64,000 nt of DNA from Luidia sarsii (taxonomy: Eukaryota > Echinodermata > Asteroidea > Paxillosida > Luidiidae): assembly GCA_949987565.1 (NCBI GenBank), contig OX465110.1:964233-1028232 (forward strand). The letters run 5' to 3'. The first letter of the stretch is position 1. The number at the start of each line of letters is the position of its first letter. Of this stretch, positions 38,601 to 49,300 are shown one piece after another. Under the pieces are notes generated by a model, which ran no database searches, had not been told where the DNA came from, and worked only from the letters and a program-made list of their open reading frames with translations. The position numbers were made by a program, and so were the translations under genes.

Positions 38601-40992
38601 CTGAGATGGGACTGGATCTCTATCTCTCGTCTGAGCTGGTGCTCCACACAGGCCTTCTGGAGCTGGCTCTTGAAGAGCACCTTGAGGGCCACGATGTACT
38701 TGGAGCCCTTCTCCCTGGCCAGGTAGACGTTGCCAAATTTACCCTTCCCCAGGGGCCTCCCAATGTCAAAGTCGCTTAGACACCATTTCTTCCTGCAAAA
38801 TACACAGCGAAAACACACATCACCATCGCGTTTGGAGGACAGAGGTTTCAATCCTTGAATTTTTTAACGACAAACGAGAAGACTGAGAACAAATGCTTGA
38901 TTACGTTGCTACTACAAGGAGGGAAGTACAACGCAAGTGGGGTTAGATAAGATCTGAAGGTTTGCACGGTGGAAGTACAAAATGGAAGGTTTGCGGTGAC
39001 ACCGTGTACATCATCTCTTGTGCGCTGACACATTTTGGGATAGTCTCTTCAGAGAGGTGGTGGTAGCTCATGAAAGTGCTTGACTGTTACTAGTGTCAGC
39101 AAACATGCATTGACTACCCTTTAATTGATATCATCTTTCAATTTAAAAAAGCGGGGGTGGCTGAAAAAACAGCTCAAAGCCCATTTTGGGTCGAGGGATG
39201 GGACCACAGATTTTGGTTTGAGTGTAGACTCACGTCATCTGACACTGGGCAGGGGCCGACTTGGCGTTGCCTGCTTGCGACTCCTGCAGGACTCGGTGTG
39301 GGCCCGGGGCAGTCTGCTGGGGCTGGGGCTGGGACGGACACTCCGGCCGGTTCTCTCCGTTGGGGTCGGGGCGGGACTGGGCCATCCGTGCCACTGGCTT
39401 CTGGCATTGGTGGCCGGCTGCAAGGGCCTGTCTCTCACCTTGGACCGACCGCCCTTCGTAGGCGCTACTTGTAGCATTTGTCTGAAAAAAACAACAACAA
39501 CCAACCACCACACACAAATAAAGTCTTGCTGTGATACAGACAGTAACTTCAATGACCAGAATACATACGATTCACAAGAGGTGATATACAAAAATGTTGC
39601 AAACTGCTTACTGACTAAAATTACCAAAAAGTAAATCTAAAATTTAGTGGGCCTGACGTTTCGATCCTAGCAGGACCTTTCTCAAAGGCAGAGAAGCCTT
39701 TGAGAAAGGTCCTGCTAGGATCGAAACGTCGGGCCCACTAAAATTTACGATTCACAAGAGTTTGCAAAGCGTTGGCCGATCACAATGCACAGAATCTGTT
39801 GACCCTTTCCAGGCGTGCATTGGGGTACAGATTTCACGCATTGTGATTGGCCGATGTGTTGCAAACTCTTGAGGGCGCTCTATTGTGAATCGCACGCATT
39901 GCAAACCTCTCAATTTAAGAGGGGGTTGGGGGGGGGGGTTGGGCTGGCTTGCGTTTCTATTCCTGCTGGACATTTCTATAGCCCTGAGCCCCTGACACTT
40001 CACTTCAAACACGGTTGTGGTAATGTGAAGGTTTAGGTAGGGTTAGGGTTTAAGGTGAAATTTGAAAAGAAATAAGGCAGATAGCTTATGAAGCAAGATG
40101 TCATAGGTTGGACTTTATCTTCTATAGGTTGAACTTTATCTTCTATCATTACTGTACTGGGATCCTAGATGCAAAATAGTATGTGATCAATCAGAACAAT
40201 TTGAAGGCACGCTAGAGACTGGATTCAGTAGGGGTGACGGGAGTGAACTTTTACCTTTGCACCCTGAACTAGTCTGACAGGCTGTGAGGAGACTGCTGAG
40301 GAGGAGGAGGTAGACTTCAAGGCGCTGCTTGTCATACCGCCATAGCCTTTGTTCTGCTGTGACACTCCAGACAGCACTCTCTTAGGAGGCAAGTTGTGGC
40401 GCGGGGCACCGGTCGGTGTCATATACTGCAACAAGGAATTTCATGTAAGAACACTGCTTACCGACGTAATGACTAAAAAGCACATCTCAACCAATGAATT
40501 AGAGGACCTGACATTTCAATTTCAAATTTAGATGATTTTACTCAAAATCTAAATTCAAAAAAATAAATAAAATTAACTAGTGCATAATGTAAAAGGGCTG
40601 GAATTCTCAAAAAAATAGAAGGATCCGTTTGAGGAATGTCCTGATGAAATACAAAAATCAAACAATTAGCCTTATCTTTAGGATTAAGCTTAATACTTTT
40701 TAGGATTTGAAAAGTTCAATGTTTTAGATCCTTCATTAAAATAAAATATCAACGTTTATATCACACACGACCTCGACCAGCTTTGTGGTCAAGTGGTTAA
40801 GACGTCTACACTAGAAAGCAGGAGTCACGGGTTCAAATCCCGCCCGAGCTGCCTGAACTTTTTCTATCAGGCCATCGGGCAAAGCACTGAGCCAAAAAAA
40901 AAAAAGTGAGCAAACCCTCATTGTCACTTATGACGGACACTAGATTTTGGCATTCATTGTCTTACCTGCTTAGATTCAGGCCTGTAATCCAT
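35686..40992 (-). CDS. AURKA: Aurora kinase, single-type with mixed A/B features (9 coding exons, 419 aa)
   Basis: Exons in minus order: 40992-40966, 40425-40255, 39481-39234, 38792-38601, 38054-37910, 37568-37420, 36912-36738, 36300-36244, 35781-35686; all phases agree and the sum is 420 codons. The N-terminal 150 residues are disordered and Gln/Pro-rich, with a KRVL motif (24-27) like the Aurora-A A-box region. Kinase landmarks: GKGKFGNV loop (164-171), VALK Lys186, helix-C Glu205, HRD Asp282, DFG 300-302, activation-loop RRKT with Thr314, APE-equivalent PPEMIEG. Gly222 (LFGYF) is the Aurora-A-type residue at the site that distinguishes TPX2-binding Aurora-A (Gly198) from INCENP-binding Aurora-B (Asn142), while RRKTMCGT and APKGELYKE are Aurora-B-like. 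Aurora kinases drive centrosome maturation, spindle assembly and cytokinesis. The 9-codon first exon is inferred from a start codon with strong donor. The gene is tail-to-tail with FAM210. Confidence 0.93.
35850..35930 (-). repeat. tRNA-derived SINE-like fragment
   Basis: On the minus strand the sequence reads GGCTGGATAGCTCAGGTTGT then AGAGCACTGG, like a tRNA A-box region. The same block with its flank (AGCTATCCAGCCC...GATGGAGG...AAATAG) recurs at about 49715-49757, so it is a dispersed element rather than a tRNA gene. It lies in the Aurora intron between exons 8 and 9. Confidence 0.5.
38504..38611. repeat. 54-bp tandem duplication over an Aurora splice donor
   Basis: Two 54-bp copies (38504-38557 and 38558-38611) differ at very few positions. 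Each includes the last bases of kinase exon 4 and its GT donor (minus strand CATCTCAG then GTCAGC). The real exon end is 38601; the copied donor lies at 38546/38545. Using it would add 54 nt, exactly 18 codons with no stop. Confidence 0.85.
39567..39892. mobile_element. Nested elements: palindrome inserted in an older inverted-repeat element
   Basis: The inner unit (39581-39745) contains the GTGATATACAAAAATGTTGC segment followed by a long palindrome built on GGGCCTGACGTTTCGATCCT. It is bounded by the 15-bp direct repeat TACGATTCACAAGAG (39566-39580 and 39746-39760). The outer unit has inverted ends (CGATTCACAAGAGTTTGCAA on the left, its complement ending at 39892). Both lie in the Aurora intron between the second and third coding exons. 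Confidence 0.7.
40779..40858 (+). repeat. tRNA-like sequence, probably a SINE head
   Basis: An A-box-like TGGTCAAGTGGTTAAGAC and a perfect-looking B-box GGGTTCAAATCCCG occur at tRNA-like spacing, and CAGCTT pairs with GAGCTG as a partial acceptor stem. The anticodon stem does not pair well and the sequence continues without a clear tRNA 3' end, so a tRNA-derived repeat is likelier than a functional tRNA. It lies in the first Aurora intron. Confidence 0.5.
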
Positions 40993-41099
40993 GGCTAGAT
41001 GGGCTTGCCTGAACAAATGTTCAGAATACTTCTGATGGATTAACTCACAATAAGAACTGAAAAAAAAAGCAATAATATGAAATCTGATTAATTCATTCA

Positions 41100-42190
41100 A
41101 TCGTCAAGGGTATTTGCATTGTGGTAGAGGGTATCCAAAACATGTCAAAGTTTAGCTTCAGTATCTCTAGCCCTTTTACTCCCTTTTTAACATTTCTGAT
41201 TTTGATTGTCATACAAGGGCTACAGACAGTGAATGTATAAAAACTCTTTAGTCCGGGAAAAGGACAGTAAATCCACAGCGTACGATATTGTGAATCCTGC
41301 TCTGGCTTCTCAAACTCCTTCCAAGTCTTCTGGTACATGATTCATCGCGATTGTCTGCCGAAGAGAGAAATTTTCCCAATTTTTTTGGGGGAGTACTGTA
41401 TGACTAGCAATAGCATGGCAAGAAAAGGTGGTTTGTGCAGTGCGTGACCTTTGACGTGACTGTTACCTGACGCTAGTCCGAGTAACTTGGACCCGACAAG
41501 TCACGCTTTTTTTAAAATCAAATTTTGAATTTTTGAGGTTCGGGTGACTGTAGGGTCCAAGGGAAACAAGAGTCCCAAACCCTACTACTGGTGAGTAAAA
41601 ACCGCCAAAACATTTTGACCGAAAAACTACCCGACCGAAACCCCCAGATTTACCACCGAAAACACCCGTATCACCGTCCTACGTGCCCATTTTTGGATTC
41701 AGTGAGAATCAAGGACTCTAATACTCGTCATTTGCTTTACTCACGTTTTGGAAAAAAGGGAAAAAATCCCCTCAGTTGATCGAGAAGGTGTTTCTCCCGT
41801 TCGACCAGCCTCAAAATTTCAAAATTTGATAAAGAAAGGGTGACTTGTCGGGTCCAAGTTACTCGGACTAACCTGTCGCATGCTAAGCTGCAGCGCAGTA
41901 AATTTTGAGGAAGCGAGCGTGAGTGGCACGGGTCACTCACCGCCACTCGGAAAAATGCCTCAGGTAACAGTCGTGGATATATATATTGAAATCGTTACCA
42001 ATTAACCATGGAGGGTCAGAACATTTCTCTCTTTGGCAGACGATTGCGATGAATTGTATACCGGAAGACTTGGAAGGAGTTTGAGAACCCAGAGCCGGAC
42101 TCGCAATATCATACGCCGTGGATTTACTGTCCTAGTATTTCCTTTGTAATTGTACTTACGACGATCAAAATAAAAAAAATTGAAAAAGGG
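41100..42190. repeat. Large inverted duplication upstream of Aurora
   Basis: Minus-strand sequence from about 41365 to 41150 matches plus-strand sequence from about 42037 to 42185, sharing GAAGACTTGGAAGGAGTTTG and TGGATTTACTGTCC. Inner matching parts extend to TGTTACCTGA (about 41461) and TCAGGTAACAG (about 41961). A Mutator-like element sits between the arms. One frame is open in both arms (containing KTWKEFE and DSQY) but they differ at several amino acids, so coding is doubtful. Confidence 0.65.
41474..41870. mobile_element. Mutator-like MITE, longer copy
   Basis: It begins TAGTCCGAGTAACTTGGACC and ends with the complement, sharing both ends with the 29788-29924 element. It is flanked by ACCTGACGC (41465-41473) and ACCTGTCGC (41871-41879), a 9-bp target duplication with one change. 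The interior of about 270 bp has no transposase domain. Confidence 0.82.
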
Positions 42191-43269
42191 CTACAGTTAA
42201 GAATACTACTGTACTAGTGCCTTAGTGGTTACTGAAGAAAAAGTGAAGTTAACTAGTGTAAAAAATGAAGAATTTTCATCGCAAGTCAAATCCATTTATT
42301 AAGTTAAAGTTAAATTCAAAATTGTTAAAATTAAAATTGACGTTATGCAGATTATTTCCAAATTAAGACTAAGAGTAGGCCAATTTATTTAATAGGGAAA
42401 GTTAAGTACTAAAGTAGGAGCTATTTCAAATGTGTCCATCATGTTTAAAAATTAAATTCACATCACTCATCAGCAATCAGTATTCAGTAAAAAAAATGGT
42501 TGAGACAGTTGAGGAAGCCACAACTAGTGCTAGTGCTAACTCAACTGCAACTGGGCCTAATTTTACGCAAAGGTTTCAATTAGTTTTTAAATATTCGTGA
42601 AAGCTGTAAGTGTTTGATTGACAAAATCAGTCACGACCAACGGTTGGTCACCGATGAAATGAAGGAAACCGGCTTGACGAAGCGCCGGCCATTACCAGTT
42701 ACCACACTTCCAGTTCCACACATTACACCACGTTCACATTGGCCTACACACACAGCACATAACATTCTTGGTCTCCTTCGTTATCATGCAAAAACAAGTC
42801 ACCAAATCACAGGCAATACTCTCATCACTGACAGTTTTTCAACGAAAATGACACAGTATATTAATGATACGTTCATGATTACCACAATCCAACCTCATAA
42901 AATCAACATTTCTTACCAAATAAACGTCAAGAAACCGAAGTTGCAGAGTTGTTCGAAGCTCGTTACTGCATTCGCACTGGCTTCTCTCCGCTCTGTACCT
43001 TTTAAATTCGAAGCCAAAATGGAGAGCGCTGATTGGTCATTAAAACGCCAGGTTGCTTATGCATATTCATAAGTTGGATTGAAGGCCTTTATTCTTGACC
43101 TTTCAAACGAATAGATTTCAGATTGAGAAATATAAATTCTAAATAAATATACTTATTTGTCTTTTGTATCTTATAAAAATAGTACCGATTAATTCAATGA
43201 TTTACGACACACTTTCTGTTAATTTCTTTATTATTTTTCGCGTGCCTGTCGCAGGTCAGGTGCCCTAAT

Positions 43270-43277
43270 TCACGTGA
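43270..43277. promoter_or_regulatory. CLEAR/E-box-like palindrome TCACGTGA
   Basis: TCACGTGA lies 30 bp before the start codon of the GALNS-like gene. The CLEAR element bound by TFEB/MITF factors at lysosomal gene promoters has the core GTCACGTGAC. The match to the 8-bp core is direct; regulation is inferred. Confidence 0.45.
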
Positions 43278-43306
43278 TCAAATTCGTCTCGTGATAGAAA
43301 AACAAA

Positions 43307-46300
43307 ATGGCTTGTCCTGGATCTCAGGGCAAAATGTTGGCGAGAAAATGCACCTTTCTAGCTCTGATATTAGAGCTAGTTATTGTCCAGGCGGCATATC
43401 CGAGTCCGAACATTATCATAATGATGATGGATGATGTAAGTGTTCAGTTATTTATTGATGATTTATTTATTTATGTTTGCAAACAATTAAAATTTGTTCA
43501 AAACAGATAAAACTTAAAAGTTCCCACTCCCACTTCCAAGTTCCAGTCCAGATGGCAGTCAGTTTTTCTTTCGTTTGTTTGACTATTTATTTTTGCATTA
43601 AAAAAATAGGACTATGTCTAAGTATGAGGGCCCGACGTTTTGATCCTAGTACTAGTAGTAGTAGTACTGTAATTGTACAACTTCTACAAGTACATTTGAT
43701 ATTACTTATAAGAATTGATGATGGGAAATCATGAATTGTTTTGTGTAGATGGGATGGGGTGACCTAGGTGTGTTTGGCAATCCGTCTAAGGAGACTCCTA
43801 ATCTAGATCAGATGGCTGCTGAAGGGGCCCTTCTACCGGACTTCTACTCAGCAAACCCCCTCTGCTCCCCTGGTAAGAAGACTGCTTCCCAAATCCAATC
43901 CAGACAAAAGATCTAGGAACCTGAGCCCCAAATACATTGGCAATAAACACCCGCTGCCAAAATTGACAGAATTTTGATGTTTTGGTCGTATGATAATTTA
44001 AATCTCCATTTCTAATCTCAATTATATTCCATTTTTTAACAAATTGTATAATGACCAAATTTGCTAAAAATTAAGAAACCAAATAGCCATGGTATTGAAA
44101 AGGTTCATGTAAGCAGGGTTAAACCATGTTCAAGGTTTAAATTTGATCTACATCAGTACATGTATGCTTAGTTCACAAGACTTTAGCCTTTTGACATATT
44201 TAGGTGATTTTTTTTTGTAGATGAGCATCATAGGGGTTTGGACCAAAGAAAAAAAATTACATTGGTTTAAAATTGATTAAATTTGCATGACTGGAAATGT
44301 TATTTTAATTTTAAAAAAGTCATTTGATTACAATCCATTATCAGCTGCAATGCAGGCGACACCAAAGTCAGTCTTTTTTGAATAATTGCTATAATATTGG
44401 ATAAATTTGATGTTTATTTATGCTTTTACCCCCCCCCCCCCACCCTCTAAAGCTAGGGCAGCTTTGCTGACGGGTCGACTTCCGATTCGGAACGGTTTCT
44501 ACACAACCAATGAACATGCCCGAAATGGCTACGTGCCCCAGTTTGTCGTTGGAGGAATTCAAGATAATGAAATTCTCCTTCCTGAGCTACTGCGAACAGC
44601 AGGATACAGAAGCAAAATAATTGGGAAGTGGTGAGTAACAATTTGAAAGAAATTCTAAAAAAATCCACAAAAATTGGAGGGCCGGACAAATTTTGGGGTT
44701 ATTTTAGTCAGTTGTTTACAACATTTGTGCATTAATTTCACAAATCTTAAAAAAGTTTGATGAATAATATTCAGAACATAAACAGGAAATAAGAATGGAA
44801 ATTTCATCTTTTAAAACAAACCAAATAATGTCCCTGAGAGATACAGAGTGAGGGACAATGTTAGTTTGTTAATATTTTGTAATTGTTACATTTTGAATCA
44901 GATGGTATTCAGTTTAGATCATTATGTTCAATCTCTCTGACCTTTGACATCTGCCCTTTGCCCTTTGCCAGGCACTTAGGTCACCTGCCCCAGTATTTGC
45001 CGCTAAGGCATGGCTTTGATGAGTTTTTTGGGTCGACCAACTGTCACTTTGGTCCGTATGACAACAAGAACACCCCAAACATTCCGGTGTTCAGGGACAA
45101 TGAGATGGCTGGGAGATACTACGAAGACTTCATCATCACTAAGAGTGGTGAATCAAACCTGACGCAGGAATACATCAAGGTGTGTGGGTTGTGTCACCAT
45201 CTTCTTGGAAGTTTGTTTACTTTCTTGAATTGGCTCTGAGGTTCCTCCAAGGTTTCTGAGGTTTCTCAAAGCCTTCGCTCAACTTACAATGAATAACCCG
45301 TCGTACAAGTATGCAAGTTGTGATAGGTCGAATGCTTTCCTGTGCATCACTCATCAACTTGCAATTGATCGTTAGCTTCGATAATTTTGATGAAATCAAC
45401 CGCTGTTGACAAGTTCTTTGGCAAAGGGACTTGCTCAAAATGAAATGCCACTAGATTGGAGAGAAACTGTGTCCAGGCATGGGATCACAAAACTAAGATG
45501 GACTGAGCCATAAGTCCAGATTCATTTGGCTATGGCTTCAAATTGCACACACATCTGTGGAAGCTGTGAGCCAGGCTGCCAATTCCAATAGACTTGTTAC
45601 AGTGTACTTCCAACCAAAGACTAAGACGAACCATTGTGGCACCAGTCTTGATCAAACTCGATGAAGCTCAGCAATTTTCCATAGATTATATATTTCAAGC
45701 TAACAACTCGGCCGATACTTACACACATTCCACAACCGTCTCACTTTGTTGTGTCTACGGCATCGTTCAGGAAGCCCTTGTGTTCATTGAGAAACAGCAC
45801 GCAAGCAGGAACCCGTTCCTTCTGTACTGGGTTCCTGACGCCACACACACCCCTCTCTATGCCTCCAAAGCCTTCCTGGGAGGCAGCCAGCGAGGATTGT
45901 ATGGAGACGCAGTCCGTGAGCTGGACTCTGGCGTCGGTCAGATCCTGGATAAGTTGAGGCAACTGGGAATCGCTGAGCGCACTTTTACCTTTTTCACGTC
46001 CGACAACGGAGGCGCTACTTACGCCGCGGAAAGGGGTGAGATGAAAGCGTGGGTGTGGTTGCGATGGTTGCCACTGGTAACCAGAAATGGGCATCTAGTT
46101 GGAGGAAAGGGCGGTAGAAGTCTCGGTGCTACATGTAACTCATTGCTCACTTTGTTTCACATCTTAAAATATAGGAAGCATTTCACTTCTCAGAAAGTCA
46201 GCAGAAAGCTGCCAGTCTCATTCATCTCCTTATAGTGTGCATTCCATTGATATCAAGGCTATGCCTTGGTTACACCTGAAGGAACTTTGCGTTCACACTG

Positions 46301-49300
46301 TTCAATTCAAGGGGGTAATTATGTCAGTGACACAAGGGTGAGTGGGGTTGACCCGTGGAAGGTAATTCAATTCACTTCTGAAAAGGTGTTGGACGTGAGA
46401 ATTTAAACCAACTCCTACCCTTTTTACAAATTGCAATAGTAAGCTTTGCCAAGGGTTGGCTACAGCCTCTACCATGGAGGTGTAGGACGCAATAGCCAAG
46501 CCTGAGTACTGACACTGCCACGCACACTCACTGGCATGAGTTGCTTGTGCCGCGCAGTCTGACATGGAGATCACTGAGCGACTATCCCCTTTCCTCTGTA
46601 CTAGGTGCCATATGCAACCCACCAATGTCATGTACACCTCCCAAACCATTCCATATCATGTTTGTCACTGTCTCGTTGTGTAATCTAGGAGGCACTAGAC
46701 TTCATCACAAAGCAATCTCAAGAGGGAGGGCCATTATTCCTCTACTGGGCCCCAGACTCGGCCCACCGCCCTCATTACGCCTCGGCAGGATTCTTAGGAA
46801 CCAGCAAACGAGGCCTGTATGGGGATGTCGTACGGGAACTAGATGATGGCGTGGGGCAGATCCTATCCTTGCTGCAAAAGCTTGGGATGGACTCAAACAC
46901 GTTTGTCTTTTTCACGTCAGATAACGGCGCACCACTGAACCCTAGAACGGATTGTAAGTCAACCAAAGCCAGATCGCTTGGCTGCTATGAATTCGGTGTA
47001 TGACCAATCTTTTAACCACTTTGCATCATTGTAAAGAGCCGTTATGAAAATTATAGCATTGATTTATCACAGAATGTTACATTTTTCAAGTAAAAAGTCA
47101 GGAATTAGGTTTGGGGTAAGAGTATGTACAAATAATCTTGTTCTTGAGTGCGTGTGGTCCTTAAAAAATCATTGGGGTCAACATTTTGGACACAGTATAC
47201 TATGCTCTGCCAATCAGGAGTCATACTCTCGACTTGATTTTTATCTGTGAATAGAAAGATTCTTTCAAAGGGCAAGGTTGAACTCAGCATTCTATTTTAA
47301 TTCTTCATTCGTATGATGCAGGTGGGAGCAACTCCCCGTTCCTTTGTGGTAAGGAGACCACGTATGAAGGAGGTATGCGAGAACCAGCCATTGCATGGTG
47401 GCCAGGAATCATCCCACCGGGCCAGGTGCGTGACTCAACTTTTGATGGATCATCTCGTCAATCAATGTTCCACATGTCATTTGAGATCAAAGGAAAGTTG
47501 GTCATTGATCCACATTCACAGCAAAGGTTTTTCCATACAAAAATAAGAGGGCCTAACGTTTCAATCCAAGTGGGAATTTTTCTCAAAGGCAAGAAATATT
47601 TGGACTTTAGGATTTTAGACGAAAGGATTTTAGAAGTTTGTGGATGAACGATTTGAAGGATTGTTAAAGGATGTTCCAAGCAAAAAGGCGAGTGAAAAAG
47701 GTGATTGCTTATTCAGTTTTTGTTTGTCAGTTTCTGGTTTTAAGAATTCTGGTATTGTTGTGTAGTTTTGACGGAATCTTTTCATCGTTTCATCTTCTTA
47801 GGTCTCCCATCAACTGGGGAGCATCATGGACCTTTACACAACGGCACTAAAAATAGCTGGAGTATCCGTTCCATCGGACCGCATCATTGATGGAAGGGAC
47901 CTTCTCCCCAGCCTCACAAAAGGCACCATTGACCTTGATAAACCAATCTTCTATTACCGTGGCAACGAGATGATGGCCATTCGGATCGGCTTGTACAAGG
48001 CCCACTACTGGACTTGGACCAATTCAATGGAAGAGTTTGAGAGGGTAGGTTTGAAAGTTAGACGCCGCTCAAGTAAGATAGCAATTCTTCAGAAATCTTA
48101 TGTCAAGGAAATAATCTGAAAAATGATGAGACCCGACCTTTCGGTCCGGCTAGGGTCAAAACATCAAGCCCTCTACAGTTGTCAACATTTTTGGATATCA
48201 CATTTCTCCATCAAGAATCACATCATTGAGAGAAGTTGGCATTAAACAAATGCAATTTGAATTTGATGTGAGCTCTGACAAGGATTAACTGGCTGTGGCT
48301 TCAAATGATTTGTGAGCTTATATGTTTGCTGCTAGCCAGTAGCAGCAGCCAGTTCCTATTGGCGTATGTACTATTGGAAGCCATAGCCAATGAGTTCACC
48401 CTTCAAGAATGTCTTCAAGGGAAGTCACAAGAGAAAACAATAGCTGAAAAGTGTCAGAAGTTGTGTCATTGCCATCTGGGCATTGTTTTCATCATTTCTT
48501 GCAGGGTACCAACTTCTGCAGGGGACAAGCTGTGCCTGGAGTAATGACCCACCAACAAACGAACCACACTGCTTCTCCACTGCTCTTCCATCTTGGCCGT
48601 GACCCGGGGGAAAAATACCCGATCAAGTCAGTTCACAAACCCTTAAATGCCCCAAGTATTGTTAATAAAATGTATTACGAAAGTGGATTTATTTTAGGGT
48701 TTTTGAAAGTTTTTTTTTATATCCATTTTCAAAAATTTGTCAAAAGGTTTCAGTTAGCATTTTCTTTGTTTGACTCATTTTAGGGATGTTTGTAAACTCA
48801 GGGATATTGTAGACAGAATCTATGAGAAAGGAATTTCAGGTTTTTTTTCAACGCTTTCTTGTAACATTCATTTGAAAGTAATAGTCATGAACACAGAGAC
48901 TTCGGTCTTACGGTTATCTCAAGAGTAAATAGGGTCAAGTATTTTGACCCTAGCAGGACTTTGCTAAAAGTTTCTTTGTTTTCTGAAAGTGTTTATTAAT
49001 ATTTCAGTAATTCATCATACTTTTATGCAATAGAAATTGTGTATTTTGTTTCGGTTGTTTTTCATATCAGAAATACCGCTGAGGAGTACAAGAACGTCGT
49101 GCCCGGCATAATGGCGGTCGTCAGTGACCATAAGAAGAAGCTTATTCCTGGTCAGCCGCAGCTCAATATGTGCGATAATGCTGTGCAGGTAGGTGAAGGA
49201 AGTCAATGAGACTTAAGGCTTTGCATGGTGGGTGAATCAATATAGGAAGGTTTGCGGTGAACACCATGTATCAGGTCTCTTAAAGGAAGAGGTTTGGTTC

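Larger units (their letters stand above)
40993..43306. other. Divergent intergenic region between Aurora and GALNS-like gene
   Basis: The two genes are divergent, so both promoters lie here. Apart from the inverted duplication and the Mutator-like element, about 42200-42600 is AT-rich and featureless. A frame at 42614-43072 has no recognisable domain. GATTGGTC (a CCAAT box, about 43030) and TTATGCATATTCAT (about 43056) precede the GALNS-like gene. Confidence 0.5.

Noticed and set aside
40779..40858. Functional tRNA gene
   Set aside because: A- and B-box-like sequences are present but the anticodon stem does not pair and no clean 3' end follows. A SINE head is likelier.
42614..43072. 152-codon frame upstream of the GALNS-like gene
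   Set aside because: No recognisable domain or splice signals; composition like the surrounding spacer, and promoter motifs lie inside its 3' end.
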